Positions 32,698-40,210 of a stretch of DNA of 64,000 nt are shown piece after piece. Under the pieces are notes generated by a model. That model had not been told where the DNA came from. It saw only the letters and a program-made list of their open reading frames with translations, and ran no database searches. The stretch is from CAZQHK01 sp964593455 (GTDB lineage: Bacteria > Muiribacteriota > CAYSPT01). How positions within the stretch are numbered: position 1 is the stretch's first letter; every line of letters starts with the position of its first letter. A program made the position numbers and the translations under genes. The stretch is from assembly GCA_964593455.1 (NCBI GenBank), contig CAZQHK010000022.1, positions 8,695 through 72,694 of the forward strand. The letters run 5' to 3'.

Positions 32698-33012
32698 CTA
32701 TTCGATCTTAACCGCGGTGCCGTAAGCGAAAAGCTCCGCGGCTCCCTGTGCTACTGAAGATGTCGCGTACCGGACATTGACGATAGCATTGGCGCCCACC
32801 TTGTGAGCCTGCGCAATCATCCGATTGGTCGCTTCCTGCCGTGACTCCTGCAGAAGCTCAGTGTACCCTTTCAACTCGCCGCCCACCAGGTTTTTTAAGC
32901 CGGCCATTATATCTTTACCCAGGTGTTTGGCCCTGATAGTGCTTCCAGTTACAAGCCCGTAGTGCTCCACGATTTGCTTTCCGGGAATCGTTTCGATATT
33001 AGTTAGTATCAC
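32698..33012 (-). CDS. YbjQ/UPF0145-family protein
   Basis: A 104-residue protein of the YbjQ family, with TNIETIPGKQIVEHYGLVTG at the start, LVGGELKGYTELLQESRQEA in the middle and AFAYGTAVKIE-type end (ELFAYGTAVKIE). The function of the family is unknown; a metal or small-molecule binding role has been suggested from structure. GTG start with GGAGGTG upstream. It precedes the membrane-anchored paralogue and the M48 protease in one operon. Confidence 0.9.
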   Translation of the reverse strand: MILTNIETIPGKQIVEHYGLVTGSTIRAKHLGKDIMAGLKNLVGGELKGYTELLQESRQEATNRMIAQAHKVGANAIVNVRYATSSVAQGAAELFAYGTAVKIE

Positions 33013-33077
33013 TGTTCCACCTCCACACCAGCGTAGTGTTGCCCGGATCCGACGGGCATAAAAGAGTGTAATCCTTG

Positions 33078-33106
33078 TTGCCCCACTCTGTCAAATAGAG
33101 GATAAT
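33078..33106 (+). promoter_or_regulatory. Promoter of nadA
   Basis: TTGCCC and GATAAT are separated by 17 bases. The transcript would begin near 33113, about 90 bases before the nadA ATG. Confidence 0.5.
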
Positions 33107-33204
33107 TATCCCGGACCAAAACCTACACACTTTTCAGCAGCGTTGCCACCTTCCAGAAAAAGCGGTACCATTACCAGGCAGTTTTCTTCGAGGAGTTGAA
33201 TACA

Positions 33205-34116
33205 ATGAGGGATAAATTTAATCTGGTGGACGGAATTATCAAGTTAAAAAAAGATAGAAACGCCATTATCCTCGTTCACAACTACCAGAACGAGGAGGTT
33301 CAACAGGTAGCGGACTTTCTCGGTGATTCTCTCGATCTCAGCCGGAAAGCCAGGGACGTCACGGAAGATGTTATCGTTTTCTGCGGGGTCAACTTCATGG
33401 CTGAGACAGCCAAAATCCTGTCCCCGGACAAAGTGGTCCTGCTTCCGGCGAAAGATGCACGCTGCCCCATGGCCGATATGGTGACCGCCGACGATGTCCG
33501 GAAACAGAAAGCGTTCTATCCAAAGGCAACTGTTGTCTGCTACGTCAACACTACCGCCGAGGTCAAGGCGGAATGCGATGTCTGTTGCACATCGGCCAAT
33601 GCCGTGAAGGTAGTCGAAAATGTTCCCAGCGACACCATCCTCTTTTTCCCCGACAGGAATCTCGCCGGTTATGTACAGCGTTTTACACAGAAACGTGTTA
33701 TCCCGTGGCCCGGATACTGTTATGTGCACCGGAAGTTTAAGGCGGATGAAATCACTGCCGCCCACAGCACGTGCCACGGAGCAACAATAGTCGTTCACCC
33801 GGAATGCGATCCAGAAGTGATCGATCTGGCTGATGAGGTGAGAAGCACCGGAGGAATGGTAAAACTGGCGGAAGAGTCTGAAAAAGACCGGATTGTCGTC
33901 GGCACCGAGGAAGGTATGATCAAAAGGTTGCAGCGGGAATATCCGGAGAAGGAGTTCTACAGCCTCGGTCCGGCCCGGGTGTGCGTCAACATGAAAAAGA
34001 TCAGGCTGGAAGACGTCTACCAATCGCTGCTTAATATGCAGTACCAGGTCAAACTTCCCGAGGACACAATGAACCGGGCCCGGACATCACTGGAAAAAAT
34101 GGTACAGTTGGTTTGA
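33205..34116 (+). CDS. nadA: Quinolinate synthase NadA
   Basis: NadA condenses iminoaspartate with dihydroxyacetone phosphate to quinolinate in NAD synthesis, using a 4Fe-4S cluster. The 303-residue protein has ILVHNYQNEEVQQVADFLGD (22-41), GVNFMAETAKILSPDK and the three cluster cysteines expected from the family: C87 (RCPMADM), C172 (PGYCYVH) and C260 (ARVCVNMK). I use the ATG at 33205, nine bases after GAGGAG; a TTG nine bases earlier is less likely. nadB and nadC are not nearby, so the gene stands alone behind its own promoter. Confidence 0.96.
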   Translation: MRDKFNLVDGIIKLKKDRNAIILVHNYQNEEVQQVADFLGDSLDLSRKARDVTEDVIVFCGVNFMAETAKILSPDKVVLLPAKDARCPMADMVTADDVRKQKAFYPKATVVCYVNTTAEVKAECDVCCTSANAVKVVENVPSDTILFFPDRNLAGYVQRFTQKRVIPWPGYCYVHRKFKADEITAAHSTCHGATIVVHPECDPEVIDLADEVRSTGGMVKLAEESEKDRIVVGTEEGMIKRLQREYPEKEFYSLGPARVCVNMKKIRLEDVYQSLLNMQYQVKLPEDTMNRARTSLEKMVQLV

Positions 34117-34118
34117 GA

Positions 34119-35201
34119 TCAGAAGCAATCGTTCTCACTTCGGGTCTGTATGGCTTCAGCCGCTTTTCGGGCGGCGCTTTGTATTTCGATTGATACATCT
34201 CGTCGGGCGATATCAAGCAGATCGGGGATTAAATCCTCTGTCCCGTACTTTTCAAAAAGTTCGATAACAACTCTTTTGATCGGCTGTTTACCGGCAAACA
34301 AAGCTTCTCTCAACTGTCCGAAAACTTTTAAAGAACCGGTTTCGGCCATTTTACCGAGGGTGCTCTTCGCTCGGGAAAGCACCACCGGCTCGGTCTCGTC
34401 GAGGAGCTTGCTCATCATCAATTCGATATCCCGTTCAGTGGTGAGCACTGAAAGGGCGCCCACGGTATTGGCCCTGATATATGGATCTTCATCATCAAGA
34501 TGCGGAAGTAACTGGCGGATAACCTCGATATCTCCCATCTTACCCAGCGAACTAATGACATTTCTCCGCACTTCCGGAGCACGGTCCGATAATGAACCCA
34601 GGAGCGTCGTCATGGTCTGGAATCCGCCGATTTCTCCCAAAGCATAGGCGGCAGAAGCCCGATGCCACTTGTTTTCAGTGGTTTTCAACATTCTTTGAAG
34701 CACCGAAAGCATGCGTAATCCCCCGAACTGCCAGAGCGCCATGGTCACATTCGCTTTCACCCGGTTGTTCGGATCATCCAACAGCGGTGTCAGCATGTTC
34801 ACACAAGCGGGATCGCCGATTTGCCCCAGGGCTTCTACCGAGTTTGCCCGAACTCGCGAATTTTCATCCTGAAGCAGGTTGGCCAGCACCGGCAGGGCTC
34901 TAGAATCACCCGTTGCTCCCAGGGCCATGGCCACAGTCGCCCTTACCCAGGGATCGTTTTCCCGTTCGATATAGGCAGCCAGGATAGGTACCGCCCTCGG
35001 AAACTGCAACGATCCCATGGCCCGGGCGGCCGCAATTTTGACTTTCTTCTCAGGAAAATCAAGACAGCTGACAATCAGGTCGAGCCCTTCACCCAGACCA
35101 GCCTCCACCAGGAGATTAATCCCGACCACCACCCGTTCTTCGTCACCGGAATTGATCTTTTCTCCTGCTTCTTTTAAAACCGCTGCTTCCTCGCCAGTCA
35201 C
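34119..35201 (-). CDS. HEAT-repeat protein
   Basis: The whole 360-residue protein consists of about ten HEAT/PBS-lyase-type repeats of 30-36 residues, such as DENSRVRANSVEALGQIGD, DPNNRVKANVTMALWQFGG and DEDPYIRANTVGALSVL. No signal peptide or membrane helix is visible. Such solenoids bind other proteins; no partner can be named. It resembles the N-terminal HEAT part of the 1183-residue protein at 20432-23983. Start GTG at 35201. It ends two bases after the convergent nadA stop. Confidence 0.85.
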   Translation of the reverse strand: MTGEEAAVLKEAGEKINSGDEERVVVGINLLVEAGLGEGLDLIVSCLDFPEKKVKIAAARAMGSLQFPRAVPILAAYIERENDPWVRATVAMALGATGDSRALPVLANLLQDENSRVRANSVEALGQIGDPACVNMLTPLLDDPNNRVKANVTMALWQFGGLRMLSVLQRMLKTTENKWHRASAAYALGEIGGFQTMTTLLGSLSDRAPEVRRNVISSLGKMGDIEVIRQLLPHLDDEDPYIRANTVGALSVLTTERDIELMMSKLLDETEPVVLSRAKSTLGKMAETGSLKVFGQLREALFAGKQPIKRVVIELFEKYGTEDLIPDLLDIARRDVSIEIQSAARKAAEAIQTRSENDCF

Positions 35202-35282
35202 GGTCTCATCACTTCCCCTAATTACATTATAGTGAGCCTGAAGGTTTTTGGCAATTTATCATGTATATCTCAAATTTAGCCT

Positions 35283-35368
35283 GTACGTTGAGGACATTTT
35301 TCGAGCGCAACACAGTAGCTGTGGTTAATTCCGAGCCGATGCAGATTATTGGTGAATTGTTCGAGCTC
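35283..35368 (+). repeat. Truncated copy of the hairpin repeat element (right half)
   Basis: These 86 bases are identical to 35458-35543, exactly 175 bases further on. They comprise the right half of the element: the CGCAACACAGTAGCTGTGG core end, GCAGATT and the outer arm ending GAGCTC. The left half is absent, so this is a partial copy joined to the complete one through the shared GAGCTC. Confidence 0.85.
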
Positions 35369-35543
35369 GTATAATTCACCAATCTTCGTAGCGAGGTGAA
35401 GGAAATGGCCGCAGATACAAGGCGCGCGAAGTAAAAGGACCGGAGGCGTACCGGTAGGTACGTTGAGGACATTTTTCGAGCGCAACACAGTAGCTGTGGT
35501 TAATTCCGAGCCGATGCAGATTATTGGTGAATTGTTCGAGCTC
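35363..35543 (+). repeat. Hairpin repeat element, copy B (181 bp)
   Basis: The outer arms GAGCTCG-TAT-AATTCACCAAT and the complement of GAGCTCG-AAC-AATTCACCAAT enclose the same core as copies A and C (CTTCGTAGCGAGGTGAAG, ATGGCCGCAGATACAAGGCG). The right arm contains the stop codon of the convergently oriented pseudopilin gene at 35542. The element is non-coding. Confidence 0.88.
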
Positions 35544-36144
35544 AATCGGATAGGCCGTAGTTTACTAAAGCGCTGGTAGCGTTCTGGACCCAGTTCGGAT
35601 CTCTGGCCCAGTAGGAGAGATAGCGCGACGTGATCACGGTGCGGAAAACAACTTCCTTCTTGTCAACCATAACAATAAACTCGACTCTGAGGGCCGGCAT
35701 CCGTATTCCCCCATGGATAATTTCAAACGTGGCAAACTCCAGGTCTTCGAGTCCTTCCACTTTCTTCATATCGTTGCGATAAAGCGTTCCCGAAACTCGA
35801 TCAAACCGGTACACAATGATCTTGACTACCGGGTTCCCGTTCTCCTGATCATAAAACGGATAGCCATGAGCGTCAAACGCGGGTTGATGGATCTCGAGCG
35901 CGGTCTCACTTCCGTCGGCCGCGTTATGCACTTTGATCTTGAAAGCGCACTCTTGAACATCGCGTTTCATCGGCAGCAACGCTTTGCGTATCCGCTGAAG
36001 AACCAGCAATCGCTCCGCTCCCTTTCCGGAAGCCTTGAAGCCTATCCGGAGGACGCTGAACAGAGCCCCCAGCACCAGGATAGCCAGAGTTACTACAACC
36101 AATATTTCGATCAGAGTAAACCCTGTTTCCGTTCGTTGTTTCAT
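35542..36144 (-). CDS. Pseudopilin, GspJ/PilW-like (cassette 1)
   Basis: A type IV prepilin-type N-terminus (ETGFTLIEILVVVTLAILVL, cleavage after Gly with the conserved Glu at +5) heads a 200-residue protein with a minor-pseudopilin-like beta domain, and thus belongs to type II secretion or type IV pilus systems. I choose the ATG at 36144 because it overlaps the upstream stop (ATGA); the longer frame to 36159 has no ribosome site. It is the third gene of a cassette whose diverged copy lies at 48308-50493, where the corresponding protein has a normal signal peptide instead. Its end is YWARDPNWVQNATSALVNYG, matching AEWAKQSTWIINS of the copy. Confidence 0.85.
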   Translation of the reverse strand: MKQRTETGFTLIEILVVVTLAILVLGALFSVLRIGFKASGKGAERLLVLQRIRKALLPMKRDVQECAFKIKVHNAADGSETALEIHQPAFDAHGYPFYDQENGNPVVKIIVYRFDRVSGTLYRNDMKKVEGLEDLEFATFEIIHGGIRMPALRVEFIVMVDKKEVVFRTVITSRYLSYWARDPNWVQNATSALVNYGLSD

Positions 36145-36548
36145 CTCTCTATCACCCATGGATTGCAGACCAGTGTACGGAGACTGACCTTCGTATCGCG
36201 GTTGTTTTCCTTCCAGGTTATCTTCGCCTTGAGCTCCAGAAGACGGCCATCTATTCGTTCAGTGACTTCGACATGCCGGTCATATATCACGTCAAAAATC
36301 CCCAGGGCCGGCAGTTCATGTTCCTTATCACTTACCAACTTTTTATACGGTTTGGTTTTCAAAATCTCCAATGCCTCCGCGGCCAGTTCCACCGCTATCG
36401 ACCGGTTGACCGTCTCGCCACTCTCGACAATGCCCCGCATGAACAGTCCGAGCAGCGGTACCAGTGCCACTGCCACGACCGCGATAATAATCGCTATTTC
36501 AGTTATCGTGTAACCCGGCTGCGAAAGCCGTCGGCCCGGACGAGTCAT
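36141..36548 (-). CDS. Pseudopilin, GspI/PilV-like (cassette 1)
   Basis: This 135-residue protein has a prepilin-type N-terminus (QPGYTITEIAIIIAVVAVAL: Gly before the cleavage site, Glu at +5) and a short C-terminal domain, as in minor pseudopilins. GAGGAG precedes the ATG by six bases. The start lies inside the end of the upstream PilX/GspK-like gene and the stop overlaps the GspJ-like start, so the three are tightly coupled. The corresponding protein in the second cassette (49508-49876) keeps the membrane helix but lacks the prepilin motif. Confidence 0.82.
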   Translation of the reverse strand: MTRPGRRLSQPGYTITEIAIIIAVVAVALVPLLGLFMRGIVESGETVNRSIAVELAAEALEILKTKPYKKLVSDKEHELPALGIFDVIYDRHVEVTERIDGRLLELKAKITWKENNRDTKVSLRTLVCNPWVIER

Positions 36549-37737
36549 GTGTTTCTCCTCGAGTTACCCATTTGATAGTTTGTTCCGCCATGGTCACATA
36601 ATATGTCGGAGGTTCCAACCGTTCCTGATCAAACTGGAGTTTATTCTTCAAAGAAAAGTTCCAATCACTGGCGTACACAAATCCTTTTATCTCCAGATTG
36701 TTCTCCACATCCAGGCCGCCGTACGGGAGGTAAAGGAGTCCCTCGAACAGGCGACTACCGAATCCGCGAATGGTTATGGAGTTACCGCCGATATCGGCCA
36801 GGGAAAACAGAAAATCACGATGAATATTGAAGGGCCGCACATCGACCTTGACCCCCTTGGTTATGAGTAATCCCCGCCCCTGAATACGACCGGATATTTT
36901 CAGTTTGGTGTCCAGCTCAGATGATCCCAGCATCATCAAGCCCGAAAGCGAGAAAGTGTTCGTAACATCGTTGTAACACTGGCCTACAAACTCACCCACA
37001 TTACGGTAATAGTAACTCAATTTTTGGATACAAAGAGGAAACCTCCGTTTGGTGGCGTCATGCCAGTAATACTGCCAGTTGTCATTCATGATCTCTTTGT
37101 CTTTCAACACCAACGGTTCAAGAATCGAGCCGCCGTCACCGAGTTCCTTTTCCTTGTCAAGCTTGCCCTTCTTCCACAACCAGAGACTGTATTTTTCCAG
37201 TGGAGACGGCGGTGAAAGACGAACTACCTTGACCTCCCGCATGGTCTCCACGGCAAACATCCGCTCGCCCACCGATATGCGGGAGGAGATTACCATGATG
37301 GCGGTTTTTTCCACCGCGTCAGGTGCCGGGTCATCGATGAATGATTCAACTTTATCCATGGTGATACTGACATCCAGATCGTATCCGCCGGGAAAGGTCT
37401 CCTGGCAGATTTTATGGGTGAAAACAGGGGAGAAAGACTCGATAGCCGGCACACCGGTCATAGAGGCCGTGGGCTCTCTGAGATGGTCATACCATTGCTG
37501 GCCATCCATGTTCATGGTTCTCCGGATGTGAAGCGCCGTCTCCTCGACCGCCGCCTCGGCGACGTAGATCATCTGCTCACGCTCATAGAATCGTTTGGAC
37601 AGATGCTGCTCACCCCGAAGAAAGGTGAAGAAAGCCATTCCCAGGGTAAAAAGGAGGACGAGAATCCCCAGGGTAATAACCAGGTTGGTTCCGATACCCC
37701 GATGAGACTGAAATGATGATGAATGCAATCGGCGCAT
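36499..37737 (-). CDS. PilX/GspK-like minor pilin-type protein (cassette 1)
   Basis: One N-terminal membrane helix (IGTNLVITLGILVLLFTLGM) precedes a region with EREQMIYVAEAAVEETALHI, the start of PilX-type proteins. A large mixed domain follows, with a beta-helix-like stretch near the end (LKISGRIQGRGLLITKG). No other known domain is evident. The 48308-49504 protein matches along its full length: both have EAAVEE, a conserved YYRN/YCRN-x-EF segment and a C-terminal TMAEQ/SMGQQ. The start used is the ATG at 37737, although its GGAG is about 12 bases away. No assembly ATPase or secretin gene is in the window. Confidence 0.75.
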   Translation of the reverse strand: MRRLHSSSFQSHRGIGTNLVITLGILVLLFTLGMAFFTFLRGEQHLSKRFYEREQMIYVAEAAVEETALHIRRTMNMDGQQWYDHLREPTASMTGVPAIESFSPVFTHKICQETFPGGYDLDVSITMDKVESFIDDPAPDAVEKTAIMVISSRISVGERMFAVETMREVKVVRLSPPSPLEKYSLWLWKKGKLDKEKELGDGGSILEPLVLKDKEIMNDNWQYYWHDATKRRFPLCIQKLSYYYRNVGEFVGQCYNDVTNTFSLSGLMMLGSSELDTKLKISGRIQGRGLLITKGVKVDVRPFNIHRDFLFSLADIGGNSITIRGFGSRLFEGLLYLPYGGLDVENNLEIKGFVYASDWNFSLKNKLQFDQERLEPPTYYVTMAEQTIKWVTRGETHDSSGPTAFAAGLHDN

Positions 37738-37817
37738 GGACTCGAACAACTCCAGTTTTCCGTTATTTGGGTCTACAGTATGCGCATATCAAGTACGGGA
37801 CTCAATACCCGGTTCCA

Positions 37818-37846
37818 GTGTAACTTCAGAGCAGTACATACGTCAA
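37818..37846 (-). promoter_or_regulatory. Weak candidate promoter for pseudopilin cassette 1
   Basis: On the minus strand TTGACG and TTACAC are 17 bases apart, about 80 bases before the first cassette gene. The -10 match is poor. Confidence 0.3.
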
Positions 37847-37959
37847 TAGTTGAGGTAGTTGAGAGGCTTTATTACAGAAGGATGGAATGAACTCAACACT
37901 ATACTGAAAAGCATGTGCTGCACGTGAGGCTGGAACGACAGTTCCTTGATATGAGCGAG

Positions 37960-40065
37960 TTACTGGCCGATCTTTTCCAGAGCGCCCTGCCAGCCCTGGT
38001 CGCTTTCTTCGGGCTCCACGGGCTCTTCGGTAATCTTCACCGAAGCTTTCGCTTGCGGTACTGGTGCCTCGCCGGTCTTGTTGTACGTTTTTCCGTCCCA
38101 GGCATACCGTTCGCCGGTATCTCGGACGAAGACATCGTACTCAGGTCCGTTACCGACAACATACCATTTCTCGGCCCGCTTCTTGATCACGATCCCGTTG
38201 GAAAGCACCCGTACGCTCTTGCCGATAAAGGTACCGCCCTTCATGGCAGCGATATCTTTGCTGCTTACGATCACCATATGGCGGCCGTTATTTTTGCGGA
38301 TTTTTCCAACGTTGATGATTGTTTTCGTTTCGGGATCGTAGATACCGCGGTTACCGTTCATGTCGATGAAATCGTAGCGGGTATTAGCATGGGTGTTGAA
38401 CCGCATTCCGTTCTGGTCTTCTATCGTAATGTCCCAGTAATCACCAGTTTTGGCCACCTTGATATCATCGAAATTCTTGACGAACTTGATCCTGCTTCCA
38501 ACCTGCCCGATCCGCTCCAGCTGCTCGAAGTCCAGGGCTAACGATTGGGCAATATCCTTGTTGATCATGCCGCCGGGAGATCCCATTCCCCGCATTTCCC
38601 TGAGTAGTTGCCTCTCCCTGCTCCGCCGTTTGCGGTCGTACATCCATTTGCTCTGGTCTATCTTGGCCCCCATCCAATCACCGATGAATCCGCCTATCCC
38701 GGCCACCACCGCACTGATACCGATGCCGGCAATCAAGCCAATGGGTCCGGTGGTACAGATAAGTACGCCGGCCAAAATTGAACCGAGATACCCGCCCATG
38801 AAGCCGCCCATGCCACCCATGATCCGGGCCACCGGCCACTTGCGATAACCATCGATGACGTTGGAAATAGCGGTTTTGCGGTTTTGCCACCAATCCTTTT
38901 GCTTGTCGCCTGTCTTCTGGTAATATAGGTTATAGAGTTCCGGCGTGGCGTATAGCTTGTTACGATCACCGCCGATAACCACGGACTGCGGAATCCCTTC
39001 GATAAGTTTGTACCCGACCTGGAACACAGCGTTGAGCGCCACCCCCATGGTGGCTCCCATGAACATGCTCTTGGTCAGACCGTGCATGGTAAGCTTGGCT
39101 GCGCCCCCGATGTCGTATAGCCCGACTTTTTTCGACCCATCGGTGACGGTTTTACCTACCAGACCTAACCTGGTCGGTTTGTGGATCTTTGATCCCAGCA
39201 TGGCTATTGCCTTGTCCATACTGGAGACGGCAGGCGATTTCAAAGCTCTGAAATAAAGCCTGTCGAACACCCTGGAAAGCGCCTCGTAGGAGTGCTTGGA
39301 AGCCACCATCATAATCGGCATGGAGACCAGCGACTGCTGCGGTTTCACCATGCAGCATATGGCACTCATGTTGATTACGTTGTCTTTTAACGTGGAAAGA
39401 TCGAGTCCGTCGTAGAGCCCCTTGTCGATCAGCGCCGCCACCAGCCCGATGGCCGCCATACTGGCGTCTCCCCGTATGGTTGCGCCAAGCTGGTTCCGGC
39501 GTGAAAAATTGCTGACCGCCTTACTGATAGACGATCCCTGCAAGTTGCGATTCAGCGTGGAGAGCTGCTTCGGAGTCATGCTGGCGATGACCTTGCTGGC
39601 TTTCTGCCAGGTCTGAGAAACAGCCGGGCCTTTGCCAGCTTTGGAGAGTGTATCCACAACGCTCTTGGAGAGGAACCTGGTGACGATTCCGATCTCTTTG
39701 TCGATAACACTCAAACCGATCTGCTTGATGGGATACATAATCCCGCTGTCAGACGTCCGTTTGGACAGGTTGGCGTTATACGTTTTATTCGGTGAATTAT
39801 CAATAACATCCTGCGCTTCATCGGCGCTGTCGAAACCGTCCTTCGACTTGAACTTACGGCCCGCCCGCTTGGGAATCCCAGCGATCCAATTACCGACGAT
39901 TGATACGATGGATTGCTGCGGTTGCTGAACCTCCTGCGCTTCTTCAGTCTTGCTGGGTGTCTTGGCCAGTACGATCGGGGGAGCGATTAGATTGAGCGTA
40001 AAAACCAACGCCAATATGGTGGAAAGAATCCGGTAACTTTTCCTGTGACTTAATAGTTGCAGCAT
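37960..40065 (-). CDS. Secreted or membrane protein with a glycine-zipper segment, unknown function
   Basis: A 701-residue protein with a signal peptide (ILALVFTLNLIAPPIVLAK). A mostly helical region (about 60-430) follows. A glycine-rich hydrophobic segment near 430-480 (MGGMGGFMGGYLGSILAGVL, then GIGISAVVAGIGGFIGDW) resembles glycine-zipper membrane segments. The C-terminus (about 530-701) is beta-rich with KTGDYWDITIEDQNG. No family is recognised. A short palindrome lies in front of its promoter region, so it may be tightly regulated. Glycine-zipper repeats occur in pore-forming and outer-membrane proteins; whether this one inserts in a membrane is inference. Confidence 0.7.
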   Translation of the reverse strand: MLQLLSHRKSYRILSTILALVFTLNLIAPPIVLAKTPSKTEEAQEVQQPQQSIVSIVGNWIAGIPKRAGRKFKSKDGFDSADEAQDVIDNSPNKTYNANLSKRTSDSGIMYPIKQIGLSVIDKEIGIVTRFLSKSVVDTLSKAGKGPAVSQTWQKASKVIASMTPKQLSTLNRNLQGSSISKAVSNFSRRNQLGATIRGDASMAAIGLVAALIDKGLYDGLDLSTLKDNVINMSAICCMVKPQQSLVSMPIMMVASKHSYEALSRVFDRLYFRALKSPAVSSMDKAIAMLGSKIHKPTRLGLVGKTVTDGSKKVGLYDIGGAAKLTMHGLTKSMFMGATMGVALNAVFQVGYKLIEGIPQSVVIGGDRNKLYATPELYNLYYQKTGDKQKDWWQNRKTAISNVIDGYRKWPVARIMGGMGGFMGGYLGSILAGVLICTTGPIGLIAGIGISAVVAGIGGFIGDWMGAKIDQSKWMYDRKRRSRERQLLREMRGMGSPGGMINKDIAQSLALDFEQLERIGQVGSRIKFVKNFDDIKVAKTGDYWDITIEDQNGMRFNTHANTRYDFIDMNGNRGIYDPETKTIINVGKIRKNNGRHMVIVSSKDIAAMKGGTFIGKSVRVLSNGIVIKKRAEKWYVVGNGPEYDVFVRDTGERYAWDGKTYNKTGEAPVPQAKASVKITEEPVEPEESDQGWQGALEKIGQ

Positions 40066-40105
40066 GGGACGATCTCCTCTTCACTTCGTATCAAAAAGAA
40101 CTGCC

Positions 40106-40138
40106 TTGCTTACTATATATAGTGAAGCAAATTGACAA
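40106..40138 (-). promoter_or_regulatory. Palindromic operator and candidate promoter of the glycine-zipper gene
   Basis: TTGCTT-ACTATATATAGT-G-AAGCAA is a near-perfect 25-base inverted repeat. On the minus strand it overlaps a possible promoter (TTGTCA, 17 bases, TAGTAA) placed 50-70 bases before the 701-residue protein. A repressor binding here would block that promoter. The regulator is unknown. Confidence 0.45.
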
Positions 40139-40210
40139 TAATAGCTATAATAGTAGCTACGCTACGTCCATTATACGGACAAAAGGGGTAACCGTCAATT
40201 GATTTCCCGG

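Noticed and set aside
35283..35543. CRISPR-like repeats
   Set aside because: There are only two direct copies, 175 bases apart, explained by nested mobile-element-like repeats; there are no spacers or cas genes.
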